From Ignavibacteriaceae bacterium (lineage in GTDB: Bacteria > Bacteroidota > Ignavibacteria > Ignavibacteriales > Ignavibacteriaceae): a stretch of 64,000 nt of DNA. Positions 55,301 through 63,977 of this stretch are shown here, piece after piece (within the stretch, counting starts at the first letter, position 1; every line of letters begins with the position of its first letter). The position numbers and the translations under genes were made by a program. The notes beneath the pieces are model-generated. The model made no database searches, was not told the origin of the DNA, and worked only from the letters and a program-made list of their open reading frames with translations. The stretch lies in assembly GCA_013360295.1 (NCBI GenBank), contig JABWCL010000013.1, positions 1-64,000 on the forward strand. Direction: 5' to 3'.

Positions 55301-55507
55301 GTTACACTCTTGCGGGAAGAGTCAAGGTTAGTATTGCAAATTACCGACAACGGAAAAGGAATTAACGGAGACTCCGGAGCAGGTTCCGGATTATTTAATA
55401 TGAAGGAACGCATTGCACTGCTTGGAGGGACAATGGAAATAAAATCCGCCCCGGGCGAAGGGACGAAATTAATATTCACTATACCGGAGAAAAATTTTGA
55501 AAGTTAA
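52397..55507 (+). CDS. Reg_prop / Y_Y_Y sensor histidine kinase
   Basis: 1036 residues. A signal-like N-terminus (FLTSLRLIPLFLMFFSFPLSG) leads to a large periplasmic sensor of two-component regulator propeller repeats (DRYGMLWMGTASGLTRFDG, DGSVWISTSLGVQR, SGNLIISTWGGGV) and a Y_Y_Y domain (NPGRHKYRYRLLGSDSAWNS). One membrane helix follows near 795-812, then HisKA_3 with the phosphorylated His in ARELHDSLGQ (about His850) and a HATPase with GLNNIIKH and NGKGI. This architecture pairs with NarL/LuxR-type regulators, as here. It overlaps the regulator gene by 11 bases. The ATG at 52397 is preferred to TTG at 52373. Confidence 0.92.
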   Translation: MCAIFLTSLRLIPLFLMFFSFPLSGTEFVHYGLKNGLPDNKVNCYYQDRYGMLWMGTASGLTRFDGIHFYTFTAGESDSMGLAEDYIMNIFPFSDDVLLFTTASGYLIAYRYSTGKFENLSIKKEIGSIGWRRGFRMKNGEVWYSTDNGIALLYPSLISAKEIPVSLAGKKKTQSYAVHDIIEDVNGDFWLGTFTQQIILFERKSKTFSQPFYPLLPLCQVHTLIMSEDGGIAFGASAGEGLLIIDTKTKTVRAVIPKEGNNVWDNITALVEVKRGELLLGTTNGMLKYNLSSGRFRSFTADEESKASLLDNNISQLYKTRDGSVWISTSLGVQRTNFRDRLFHKFSQVPFSVSPKEITFSQFVIQYSEDLLIFGHGKGLSFYDRNQRTSVTVQLKNQRANIETITPFCGLLDGDVLWIGTWGGGLYRLKLKEINRKVTVVSQEQFSDNMPGKYRLPNNYVKHLSEDKSGNLIISTWGGGVALIREKDIRGSAPRFENLKLIVDGKEESRFINFCIVDGFNNYWINAGTALLKSSPGKKVFSKLTPPPSRGKREFFPLGFHKNGGSGILIGSSDGLYELQIQSEEKYLFRELFYAKETPVLQIAVTQKGDIWFLSEKGRVSRYKINTGAIITYDLNEELDGFQASYGIASADRDGRIYFSGMTGFAAFHPDSIISSGKNNKCVITGVVPGGDKKGISFPDALVLREISMDHNNSGVKILFSSMSFANPGRHKYRYRLLGSDSAWNSPGQSPEVTYPRLAPGEYKFEAQASSEDGEWATAPAVLSISVSPPFYNRVWFRIILFVALVGGITIYSRRKLAVLRREKDRQEEFSRKLIETQEAERTKVARELHDSLGQNLLVLQNLLGLYRKKTNSNDEDLISLNSIIGQSIEEVRTISSSLHPHQLSRFGIVPASRTMIEKVAASSGVRISFEASEEKIILGEKSSITIYRLIQEGLNNIIKHSGASEARVTLLREESRLVLQITDNGKGINGDSGAGSGLFNMKERIALLGGTMEIKSAPGEGTKLIFTIPEKNFES

Positions 55508-56159
55508 TAAAACAATTATTGTGGCTGATGACCACACGCTCTTCAGGGAAGGGCTCATAAGAATATTGAGCCAGTTCGAAGATTATTCGGTAATTGATGT
55601 GGCCGTTAACGGCAGGGATGCTGAGGAAAAGATACTCAGTCAAAAACCTGATATTGCCATTCTGGATAATTCAATGCCGGTGAAGAGCGGTATTGAAGTT
55701 ATTGCTTCGCTAAAAGAATTAAACTCCAAAACATTATGCGTAATATTAACAATGTACACAGAGGAAGCATACCTCGAAGACGCGATGCAGAGCGGCGCTA
55801 AAGGTTACCTGCTTAAAGACAGTACAATTGACGAAATCTCTGAATGCCTTCAGGAGATCACGGAAGGGAGGTATTTTGTCAGTTCAAAACTAACGAACTA
55901 CCTTATACGGAGAATGAGCTATCCCAGGTCGGAATCGCATATACACGGCCTTGTTAATTCCCTTACTCCCGCCGAACTGCAGGTGCTCAAATTACTTTCT
56001 CAAAAAAAGACTTCGACACAAATTGCCGAAGAGCTTTTTATAAGTTACAGGACAGTGCAAAAACACCGTCAGAATATTTCCGCTAAACTTGGATTGCAGG
56101 GGTATAACCAGTTATTGTTCTTCGCCACGGAAAATGAAAAGAAACTAAAGAACCTTTAA
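55497..56159 (+). CDS. NarL/LuxR-type response regulator
   Basis: 220 residues. The receiver domain has the acidic pair in VADDHTLFREGL, phospho-Asp57 in AILDNSMP, the switch region ILTMYTEEA, and Lys in KGYLLKDS. The C-terminal GerE-type helix-turn-helix reads LTPAELQVLKLL, STQIAEELFISYRTVQKHRQNI. It would bind DNA after phosphorylation by the kinase encoded just upstream. The TTG start overlaps the kinase end by 11 bases and has GGAG 7 bases upstream. The gene ends 142 bases before a receiver-like gene and two secreted-protein genes that may be its targets. Confidence 0.93.
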   Translation: MKVNKTIIVADDHTLFREGLIRILSQFEDYSVIDVAVNGRDAEEKILSQKPDIAILDNSMPVKSGIEVIASLKELNSKTLCVILTMYTEEAYLEDAMQSGAKGYLLKDSTIDEISECLQEITEGRYFVSSKLTNYLIRRMSYPRSESHIHGLVNSLTPAELQVLKLLSQKKTSTQIAEELFISYRTVQKHRQNISAKLGLQGYNQLLFFATENEKKLKNL

Positions 56160-56188
56160 ATCCTCCGGGTACATTATACTGTGTGCCC

Positions 56189-56222
56189 GTGCCCCGCGGC
56201 ACAACTACGCACTTGTGCGTAG
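56189..56222. other. Two adjacent hairpins after the regulator gene
   Basis: GTGCC-CCGC-GGCAC (56189-56202) and CTACGCAC-TT-GTGCGTAG (56205-56222). No T-run follows. They may end the kinase-regulator message or form a leader for the next unit. Confidence 0.4.
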
Positions 56223-56301
56223 AAAAATACTGACATCTGCGTATTTCCTTCCTCCTAACCTGCATCTATATTGACATTCAAATTATGACAAGCTGCATTA
56301 A

Positions 56302-56667
56302 ATGAAAATATTAATTGCTGACGAAAGCCGGCTTATCAGGCTGGTAATTGCGCGAATACTCGCGGACGAAAATATCTCTGCCGAAATAATTGAGGCGGAA
56401 AGGACGGAGGAAGTGCTAAAAATGCTCGAATCAGTCTTGCCGGACCTGTTGATTATTGATGCGGGCGGACTGAAGATATCTCTTGAGGAAATTACGTTAA
56501 GGCTGCAGTCGGAAACCAGTTCCCCGGCTATGATACTGATTTCCCAGTTTCCGTTGAGCGAAGTTACTCTTCCTCCGGGATTGAGGGATTACACATTTTT
56601 GCGAAAAGAATACCTTAACGAACTCCCGGCACTGATTCACGAATTAACAGGGAATCTGAAAATATGA
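56302..56667 (+). CDS. Atypical receiver-like single-domain protein
   Basis: 121 residues with the length and pattern of a receiver domain: ILIADESRLIRLVI (acidic pair Asp7-Glu8), LLIIDAGG (Asp53), a Ser in ILISQF and a Lys in FLRKEYL near 104. The strands are shorter and the loops after Asp53 unusual, so phosphorylation is uncertain. It has no output domain. The ATG has no clear Shine-Dalgarno sequence. Its stop overlaps the next gene in ATGA (56664-56667), tying its translation to that of a secreted beta-propeller-like protein. It may modulate the LuxR-type pair upstream. Confidence 0.72.
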   Translation: MKILIADESRLIRLVIARILADENISAEIIEAERTEEVLKMLESVLPDLLIIDAGGLKISLEEITLRLQSETSSPAMILISQFPLSEVTLPPGLRDYTFLRKEYLNELPALIHELTGNLKI

Positions 56668-58859
56668 ATTTTCTCGACCTTTTATCTAAACGAAATAAAA
56701 CTCCCGGTTTATTTCTAATTCTTTTCCTTGCGATGATTACCGGAGAGTTGAATGCCCAGTTCAGGTGGGCGAGAAGCGGAGGAGGAGAGAATATTTTTGA
56801 CTATGGTAACGCAGCAGCAACGGACATTCACGGCAATGTTTACTTCACAGGTTTCTTTACCGGCGAAAATATTAACTTCGGAAACGGAAAAATTGTATCA
56901 AGCCAGGCCTCGTTCTATGGCAACACCGATATTTTTGTGGTCAAATATGACCGGACAGGCGAGTGTAAGTGGGTGCGTAATATAAGAGGCGCGCACACTT
57001 ACGGAGGAATTTTCGGCGGAACCGGGATAACAGCGGATGATTTTGGAAATGTTTATATAACCGGAGAGTATGACGGCGCGGAGCAGAGTTTTGGCGACGG
57101 AGTTTATGTTGATAGAAATTCCGGCGGTTTTGTCGCTTGTTTTGACAGCAACGGCACGACAAGATGGGTGAGTACCGGTATTGATACAAACAGGGTAGGA
57201 GCGCATAACGCGGTCGCCCCAAGAGCTATCACCAATGATAGGGCAGGAAATCTTTATGTGACGGGTTTCTTCAAAGGATCGGTGATCATTGGCGGCGTGC
57301 CGGTTCTCGGCGATCCCAATAATACCAATGTTTATATTGCCAAATACAACTCATCCGGTTCAGTCGTATGGCTCCGGACTAATATCGTAAAGAATGAACC
57401 AGTCGTTTATGGCGCTTTCGCATCATCCATCCATTACGCTCCCGACAACAAACTATATGTGTCAGGTATTTATGGGGGGATAAAACTGGATTTCGGCAAT
57501 GGCTATTTCGCTCCGAAGGACAGCCTGTACCTGCACAGCTTTACGGTGAGAGTTTCAGCGGATAACGAGGTTGACCTTGTGAATTACACGTCAGGATTCG
57601 GCGCGTTTAATACTTCATCGTCAGCCGCCTCATACGTTGATCCGGAGGACCTTTCTTATTACACGGCAACTTATGGCGGGGTCAGCAATTCAGACCCGAT
57701 CAATTTTGGTAATGGAATAACGGTAACTGCCGACCCTCAGTACCAGGGGCAGTACGCGTTTCTGATAAAAAGAGACTACTTTGGAAATACGAAATGGGTG
57801 AGGGTAATGAAAACCACGTTTAACGTGAAACTTTCAAACACTTATGTTGATGATGCAGGTTACCCTTATGTGTGTGGTTCTTTCACCAGCGGACTGCCGG
57901 TAAATTTTGGTTCAACCGCTTATACTCCCCAGGCGGCTGATTTGCTTGTAGTACGATTTAACCCTGAGGGTGAAGGTACGATCCTTCAATCTTCAACCGG
58001 GCCAAACTTTATTCAGCCACTCGGGTTTGCTCTTGATGACTCCTCCCGCGCAGTCGTCACGGGGATATTCAGGGACGTGCACACATTTCCCCCATTGCCT
58101 CCTTTGAACGCTCCAAACACCGATTTCTTTTTTGTCAAAGGAAATAACAGCTACCTTTTGCCGCAAGACTCACTCATTCTTTTAGTTGAGGACCGTGACG
58201 TAAGAAAAGCTGATACCGCGAATGTCGCGGTTTATCTTAAACCCGCGCGCAGGACTGACCTCTACTCATTCGAAATAAATATAAGGTTTGATTCCACAAG
58301 AATGGCGGTTGAGGGTATTGATACCGCAGGGTCGCTGTCAGGCAGGTACAGATGGGGAAGCGAATACCATATCAGCGGCGATACGCTGAAGGTGGCGATT
58401 TACGGTTCTTTCCCGATAAAATTGAATGGATTGCTTTTCAGAATTAAATCTTTTATAAAAGCGTCCGCATCCGGTACTATTCCCGTTACATTTGATACTG
58501 TGACTGTAAATACCGGTATCCCAAAGCCATATTTATTCAATGGAACTTTAATGGTTGGAACCGTTGGCCTGAGGGCTGAGGCAAAAAGTGAGGGCAGTGA
58601 TATCCGGCTTGGGCAGAACTATCCTAACCCGTTTGCATCGGCCACATCCATAACCTATGACCTCCCCGCGGAGAGTGATGTTGTTTTTTCGCTACATAAC
58701 ATTACCGGTGAATTAGTGAAGGTAATCCACGCCGGGTATAGGGGGGCAGGTACGCATACGATAACCCTGAGCGCCGGTGAACTGCCAAGCGGCGCATATT
58801 ACTATGCTCTGAAAGCAGGCGGCCGCAGAATTGTAAAAAAATTACTAATTATTAAATAA
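56664..58859 (+). CDS. Type IX-secreted protein with SBBP-like propeller and cohesin-like domain
   Basis: 731 residues. The signal peptide is internal after a short polar start (LFLILFLAMITGELNA). Repeats of the SBBP/propeller kind follow (about 35-495), e.g. DIHGNVYFTGFFTG, DDFGNVYITGEYDG, DRAGNLYVTGFFKG, YVAKYNSSGSVVW-type strands. A cohesin-like beta domain lies at about 505-635 (FEINIRFDSTRMAVEGIDT, LLFRIKSFIKASASGTIPVTF). A sorting domain with NYPNPF and LPSGAYYYALK ends the protein. Function is likely surface binding. It is coupled to the receiver-like gene upstream and is 12 bases before the next secreted-protein gene. Confidence 0.85.
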   Translation: MNFLDLLSKRNKTPGLFLILFLAMITGELNAQFRWARSGGGENIFDYGNAAATDIHGNVYFTGFFTGENINFGNGKIVSSQASFYGNTDIFVVKYDRTGECKWVRNIRGAHTYGGIFGGTGITADDFGNVYITGEYDGAEQSFGDGVYVDRNSGGFVACFDSNGTTRWVSTGIDTNRVGAHNAVAPRAITNDRAGNLYVTGFFKGSVIIGGVPVLGDPNNTNVYIAKYNSSGSVVWLRTNIVKNEPVVYGAFASSIHYAPDNKLYVSGIYGGIKLDFGNGYFAPKDSLYLHSFTVRVSADNEVDLVNYTSGFGAFNTSSSAASYVDPEDLSYYTATYGGVSNSDPINFGNGITVTADPQYQGQYAFLIKRDYFGNTKWVRVMKTTFNVKLSNTYVDDAGYPYVCGSFTSGLPVNFGSTAYTPQAADLLVVRFNPEGEGTILQSSTGPNFIQPLGFALDDSSRAVVTGIFRDVHTFPPLPPLNAPNTDFFFVKGNNSYLLPQDSLILLVEDRDVRKADTANVAVYLKPARRTDLYSFEINIRFDSTRMAVEGIDTAGSLSGRYRWGSEYHISGDTLKVAIYGSFPIKLNGLLFRIKSFIKASASGTIPVTFDTVTVNTGIPKPYLFNGTLMVGTVGLRAEAKSEGSDIRLGQNYPNPFASATSITYDLPAESDVVFSLHNITGELVKVIHAGYRGAGTHTITLSAGELPSGAYYYALKAGGRRIVKKLLIIK

Positions 58860-58871
58860 AGGAGTCCCTTA

Positions 58872-61800
58872 ATGAAAACATTCACTGCGTTAGTTGCGCT
58901 GATGACCTGTCTCGTGTTTACAACATTTGCTCAAACACAGAGGGGAATATCATTTAATTTGCCAAATGTCGCGCCCGAAATTTTTACTGATGCGCAAATC
59001 ATTGTTAACGAGAAATTTTTTGTAAGTGGTTTTTCCCATATCTACTTTACCTCGGATAATGGAACGACCTGGAAAATGTGCCTGCCCGTACCGCGCAGGC
59101 AGTTAAATGATTTTCACGTTGTTGAAACCGCCGGAGGCGATTATAATATATTCGCGGCTACCGATTCCGGGGTTTACAGGACAAGCAACTTCGGGCAAAA
59201 CTGGTTGTTCGTTGGCGCAGGGAATCTGTATGTGGAACAATTCCGCCCGGGAAATGATTACATTTACGCTGTTGGTTCAGCCTGGAATGGCGCAATAATG
59301 GAAGCTAAACAAATACTTTGGATTAATCCGAGCGGAAGCGGCATTGCTTCAGGTTTTATACCAACCGGTTATCGATTAAAAGAGCTCCAGGTAACCGATG
59401 GCATCATCTACTTGTTCGTGCAAAACTCAAATGATGTGAAATTGCTGAGGTCAACTGATTATGGCTCTATATGGAAAACCGTTTCCGGAATAACAAACCC
59501 TCTCAGTTTTCCCTTCGTGGACGCGATCGCTCACGATAAAAATGTTTTTATGATTCTGAATAGTGCGGGAACATACCGATATTCGGTTCTCTTCTCATCC
59601 GATACGGGAAATACTTTCCAGTTATATCCGGCGCTCAGCAGCGATACGGTATATTATGGAGCTACGTGGAATAAATCAAGAGCGGAGGGCGTCTTTTACG
59701 GGTTTGACGGAAAGATTCAGTTTTTAGACTATGATACTCTCACCGGCAGTTTTATTTTGGAATCTATTACTCTTCCGACCTCCATCGGGCAAGGTGACAG
59801 ATATAGAAGCAAACTGGTTGGTGGAGACGCGAATCAGTTTTATCCTAATTTATACACCGCTTATAATTACGGGGGTGGGAGTGTAGGGTTTGGCGACCTG
59901 AACACCCTTAATTACCAGGATTTTCAAAACGTGAAGGTTCTTAACAATGGTGAGCCTTTACTTCTGGGTAAGATGGGTAAGTTTTATAAATTCAACAGAT
60001 CGTCAGAAACATCATTTTCAGCATATGAATTATTTCCTCCAGTTGATTTGATCGATGCCTCCTCCCTGGATGACTCTACACTTTTCATAATCGGTAAAGG
60101 CAGGTATTTATTCAGGTCCTATGACGGCGGTGCGGCCTTCGAAGCAAAGCGGCTTACTCTCCCCGCGGAATTCGGAGCCGTTCACTTTATTGATCAGTAT
60201 GAAGGTTTGCTGGCGGATGTAACGGGTACAGTATATAAGACAACCAGCGGCGGAGATAAATGGGATCCGGTTCCCTCGGTTAGTGGATCCGGTTTTCATT
60301 TTGTTTCATCGGATACCGGTTATGTGTTAGGTAAAGCATTAATGCGTACTACTGACAGAGGAAACAGTTGGGCATCGGTTGCGACAGTCAGCAACCCCGC
60401 GTACGAAATTTTTGGTTCGATCGGCTTCGATGAAACAGGGCAGTATGGCTATCTGGGTTCCGATGCGGGAACGTGGAAAACCACAAACTACGGAACTTCG
60501 TGGACGCTCCTTTCCACAGCGCCGATAGGGAAAGCCATATTTGTGAAAGACCAGAACAATGCCGAAATATTCGGCGGCGGATTTGGTGAAGGTTTTAACC
60601 ATTATGTAACTACAAACGGAGGGCAGGTATGGGCATCAAAAAAGATATACAATCATTCGGTTAATCGAATGGCAGGGAAGAACCCGGATAATATCTGGGG
60701 TTTGGTCGGAGACTATGGTTTGTTAAGCAGTGATAATGATTATAACATTGTTGGGCTTGGTACATCGGTAGGTTACACTTCCGATACGGTCACGGCAGAA
60801 ATTTACGCGGATTTAGACAGGTACGGTAAACAGCATTCGTTACAGTTTGTTCTTTCTGTAGATACAACCAAGGTCCGGTTTCTGGGGTTGGATGACAACG
60901 TAGACTATCTTACCCGTTTCTGGGAAAAGACTCACAATTTTTCACAGCCCGGCAAACTGTCCGTGGCTGCATTCGGTTGGGAATCGCTCTCAGGTGCGGG
61001 TAAACTTCTCGGCCTGAAATTTCAACTTAAGCCAGGAACTTATTCCTCCGTTCCTCTCAAATTTGATTCGTTCATTTTCAATACCGGAAGCATAAGAACG
61101 GTAACCTCTGACGGAAAGATACTCAGGGACTCTATCCTCTATGGGGACGTTGACATTAACAGGCTTGTGCAGGCTTATGATGCATCTTACATAGTCCGCT
61201 ATCTTGCCGGGAATATAGGTTTGCCCGGCAGAAAGTCGTTTCAGCAGGCAGACGTTACGTCCGACAACACTATATCAGCGCTTGATGCCTCAACAATCGC
61301 GAGATATGTTGTCGGGCTGATCCCCGGTTTGCCGATCCTTCCTCTTATGGATAACTCGGGAGAAGTAAAATTTGCTGGTACAATTCCGGCTGCTGACGGC
61401 AGGTTCACAATACCGCTTGAAATTAAAGACGCTAAAAATGTATTCGGAATAGAAGGAAAAATCAATTACGATGCTTCGGTTCTTTCTTTGGTCAACGCTT
61501 CCTGGGGGAGCGCTTTTTCCTCGATGATAAAGGAGAGCAAAACAGGGAGCGGTGAGTTTGTTTTCGCGGGTGCTTCAATTCAGGGAATAAACACCGAGGA
61601 GACGGATATACTATATCTTACATTCGAGTTTAAAAATGCGAACTTCGACCGGAAAACCGAGATCGTGTTAAGCAGCTTCCGGTTAAACGAAAATGATATC
61701 CTTTCCAATTCCGATAAAGCCGTAATTTCACCGGCGACAGGAACTGAATCTGAATACTCATTGCCTGAAGAATATGCGTTGCACCTGAATTATCCTAATC

Positions 61801-62042
61801 CGTTCAACCCGTCAACAACAATCAGTTATGATTTGCCGGAACAGGAGTTCGTAAACCTTACAGTCTATGATATGCTCGGCGCGGAGGTGGCAGTACTGGT
61901 TAATGAGATACGTCCCGCCGGAAAGTATGAAGTCAGATTTGATGCTGTAAGAGAAGGAAAACAGCTGCAGGCAGGCGTGTATTTCTACAGGATACAAGCC
62001 GGCGATTTCAGTGTGAGCCGGAAAATGGTTCTGCTTAAGTAG
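58872..62042 (+). CDS. Type IX-secreted protein with BNR-like propeller, cohesin and dockerin-like modules
   Basis: 1056 residues. A signal peptide (FTALVALMTCLVFTTFA) precedes a long BNR/Ycf48-like propeller region (about 20-625) with repeats such as FTSDNGTTWKM, RSTDYGSIWKTV, RTTDRGNSWASV and KTTNYGTSW. A cohesin-like domain (about 635-745) follows, then a dockerin-like pair of calcium-binding repeats (GDVDINRLVQAYDASYIVRY, SDNTISALDASTIARYVVG; about 757-815), a second cohesin-like domain (about 830-955) and a sorting domain with NYPNPFNPST. AAGGAG sits upstream of the ATG. The modules suggest assembly with other surface proteins. A terminator follows. Confidence 0.87.
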   Translation: MKTFTALVALMTCLVFTTFAQTQRGISFNLPNVAPEIFTDAQIIVNEKFFVSGFSHIYFTSDNGTTWKMCLPVPRRQLNDFHVVETAGGDYNIFAATDSGVYRTSNFGQNWLFVGAGNLYVEQFRPGNDYIYAVGSAWNGAIMEAKQILWINPSGSGIASGFIPTGYRLKELQVTDGIIYLFVQNSNDVKLLRSTDYGSIWKTVSGITNPLSFPFVDAIAHDKNVFMILNSAGTYRYSVLFSSDTGNTFQLYPALSSDTVYYGATWNKSRAEGVFYGFDGKIQFLDYDTLTGSFILESITLPTSIGQGDRYRSKLVGGDANQFYPNLYTAYNYGGGSVGFGDLNTLNYQDFQNVKVLNNGEPLLLGKMGKFYKFNRSSETSFSAYELFPPVDLIDASSLDDSTLFIIGKGRYLFRSYDGGAAFEAKRLTLPAEFGAVHFIDQYEGLLADVTGTVYKTTSGGDKWDPVPSVSGSGFHFVSSDTGYVLGKALMRTTDRGNSWASVATVSNPAYEIFGSIGFDETGQYGYLGSDAGTWKTTNYGTSWTLLSTAPIGKAIFVKDQNNAEIFGGGFGEGFNHYVTTNGGQVWASKKIYNHSVNRMAGKNPDNIWGLVGDYGLLSSDNDYNIVGLGTSVGYTSDTVTAEIYADLDRYGKQHSLQFVLSVDTTKVRFLGLDDNVDYLTRFWEKTHNFSQPGKLSVAAFGWESLSGAGKLLGLKFQLKPGTYSSVPLKFDSFIFNTGSIRTVTSDGKILRDSILYGDVDINRLVQAYDASYIVRYLAGNIGLPGRKSFQQADVTSDNTISALDASTIARYVVGLIPGLPILPLMDNSGEVKFAGTIPAADGRFTIPLEIKDAKNVFGIEGKINYDASVLSLVNASWGSAFSSMIKESKTGSGEFVFAGASIQGINTEETDILYLTFEFKNANFDRKTEIVLSSFRLNENDILSNSDKAVISPATGTESEYSLPEEYALHLNYPNPFNPSTTISYDLPEQEFVNLTVYDMLGAEVAVLVNEIRPAGKYEVRFDAVREGKQLQAGVYFYRIQAGDFSVSRKMVLLK

Positions 62043-62059
62043 TTTTGGTCGAAAATAAA

Positions 62060-62090
62060 ACGGACTTCTTCGGGTGCCGGAGAAGTCCGT
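62060..62090 (+). terminator. Intrinsic terminator used as the intron target
   Basis: ACGGACTTCT (62060-62069) pairs with AGAAGTCCGT (62081-62090). The stem ends eight bases before the intron begins. It ends the two-gene secreted-protein unit, and its T-rich tail is split by the intron. Confidence 0.85.
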
Positions 62091-62681
62091 TCATTAATGT
62101 GCGCCCGGCACATTCATTAACTCGGAGGTGAAAGTCCTCTGCGAGCATGGTAGTGGGAATCGCAAGTCAAAGGCAAGGGTGTCCACCGCGAGGTGGAATC
62201 TGAAGGAAGCCGGAGACAAACTCCCGGTCTGACGAACAGGAACTGCATAAGAGGCAGATGTATGTGGGCGAGTTTGCATTACAAAACGAAGCCCAACACT
62301 ACCCGAAACATACACAGGTAAATGCAGCAGATATATGGGAAGAAGGTTAATGAATTTACCCGGGGAGATCTGAAACCAAGCCACACGCCATGGAACACGG
62401 TTCGGCACACGGGCAACCTTATCAGTGATGATAAGCTGAGGTTTCAGAAGTCAGCAGAAGCCATAGTAAACTGCGGGGAGCAGTAGAAGGGCTGAACGAT
62501 AAACGGTTGCAAAATGGCCAGTTTGCCGGAGAGTGAGGATGGCAGAAAAAGAAAAAAAAATGAACTGTCGTACAGAGGATAAGTTGGAAACTGAAAGTAT
62601 AGGTACGAAGAAGCCGAACAAACCGACTCAACCCCAAAGAAACAACCAACCACCCAAACCAAGAAGCACGAAAGGAAAGAA

Positions 62682-63977
62682 ATGCTGGAAGAGATACTCA
62701 GCAAAGAGAACATGACCAGAGCGTACAAGCGCGTAATTGAAAATAAAGGCGCAGGCGGCATAGATGGGATGAAAGTTGAAGAACTAACATCACATATGCA
62801 GAAGAACTGGGAATCAATCAAAGCAGAGTTGATAGCAGGCAGATATATCCCGAGTGCAATCAGAGAAGTTGAGATACCCAAACCGAATGGAGGGGTAAGG
62901 AAGTTGGGCATCCCGACAGTAACCGACCGGCTAATACAGCAAGCCATATCCCAAGAACTAACGAAGCTATATGACACAACATTCTCGGAGAGCAGTTACG
63001 GATTCCGACCGGGAAAATCCGCACACGATGCGGTAAAACGGGCAGAGGAACTGATCAATGAGGGGAAAGAGTATGTGGTAGAATTAGACCTTGAAAACTT
63101 TTTCGATAAAGTAAACCACGACCGACTGATGTATCAACTGAGTCAGCGGATAAGCGACAAGCGACTGCTGAAGTTGATTCGTAAATATCTGACCAGAGGG
63201 ATAATGAAGGATGGAGTGATAACCAGAAGAGATGAAGGCACACCGCAGGGAAGTCCTCTCAGTCCAATACTATCAAACATAGTCCTGGATGAACTTGACA
63301 AAGAGTTAGAGAAGCGCGGGCATAGTTTTGTGAGATACGCTGATGACTGCAATATTTATGTAAAGAGCAGGAAAGCGGCGGAGCGGGTATTAGCGGGGAT
63401 AACGGAGTATATAGAAGGGAAAATGAAATTGAAAGTAAATCGGGAGAAAAGCAAAGTAAGCAATGCGAAAGAAAGCAGCATACTTGGCTTCTCATTTTAC
63501 TGACTGAAGGAGAGATACCGGATAAGACTGGGAAAGAAAACAATGGGGAGGATAAAAGAGAAGCTCAGAAATCTAACGAAGAGAAGAACGGGAATCAGCA
63601 TATCCAGAAGAGTGGAAAGTCTGAGGAAGCTAATAATCGGATGGGTGCAATACTTTGCCATCGCGGATTGTAAGAGACGTCTTGAAGAGTTAGATGGAAT
63701 GACAAGAGTCCGGTTGCGAATGTGTATATGGAAGAGTTGGAAGAAACCGGGGAACCGGAAGAAACAACTTATAAAACTGGGAATGGAGGAATGGAAAGCC
63801 CATCGAAACGCCAACACACGCAAAAGCTACTGCCGAACAGCACACTCAGGGATACTGACGCACACTCTGACGAATGACTACTTCAAGAAAATGGGTTACA
63901 CATCATTTATTGAAACCTATGAGAGGTGGCAAGTTAATCGAACCGCCGTATACGGATCCGTACGTACGGTGGTGTGA
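62682..63977 (+). pseudogene. ltrA: Group II intron reverse transcriptase/maturase, interrupted by a stop codon
   Basis: Reads as one 431-codon frame except for a TGA at 63501-63503 after GFSFY. The first 273 residues hold the reverse transcriptase blocks (GAGGIDGMKVEEL, VEIPKPNGGVRKLGIPT, SSYGFRPGKSAHDA, ELDLENFFDKVNHDRL, GTPQGSPLSPILSNI, and the catalytic VRYADD near 214-219). The part after the stop is the maturase/DNA-binding region (ISRRVESLRKLIIGWVQYF, RVRLRMCIWKSWKKPG, ANTRKSYCRTA), with no HNH endonuclease, as usual for group IIC. A single base change is enough to explain the stop; a TGA is used normally as stop by many genes here. Splicing could still be helped by another copy. Confidence 0.88.
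63942..63973 (+). ncRNA. Group II intron domain V
   Basis: ACCGCCGTA (63942-63950) pairs with TACGGTGGT (63965-63973), with one G-T pair. An inner TACG/CGTA stem (63951-63962) has a GATC loop, and a two-base CG bulge (63963-63964) separates the stems. The CGC catalytic triad lies in the first arm. The maturase stop lies just after it. Confidence 0.85.

Noticed and set aside
62444-62977. 177-codon open frame on the minus strand inside the intron
   Set aside because: It lies antisense to the ribozyme and reverse transcriptase and has low-complexity composition.
63501-63503. Recoding of TGA as Trp or selenocysteine
   Set aside because: Other genes here end with TGA (for example at 24165, 31948 and 63977), and no selenocysteine insertion element is evident. 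A nonsense mutation is simpler.
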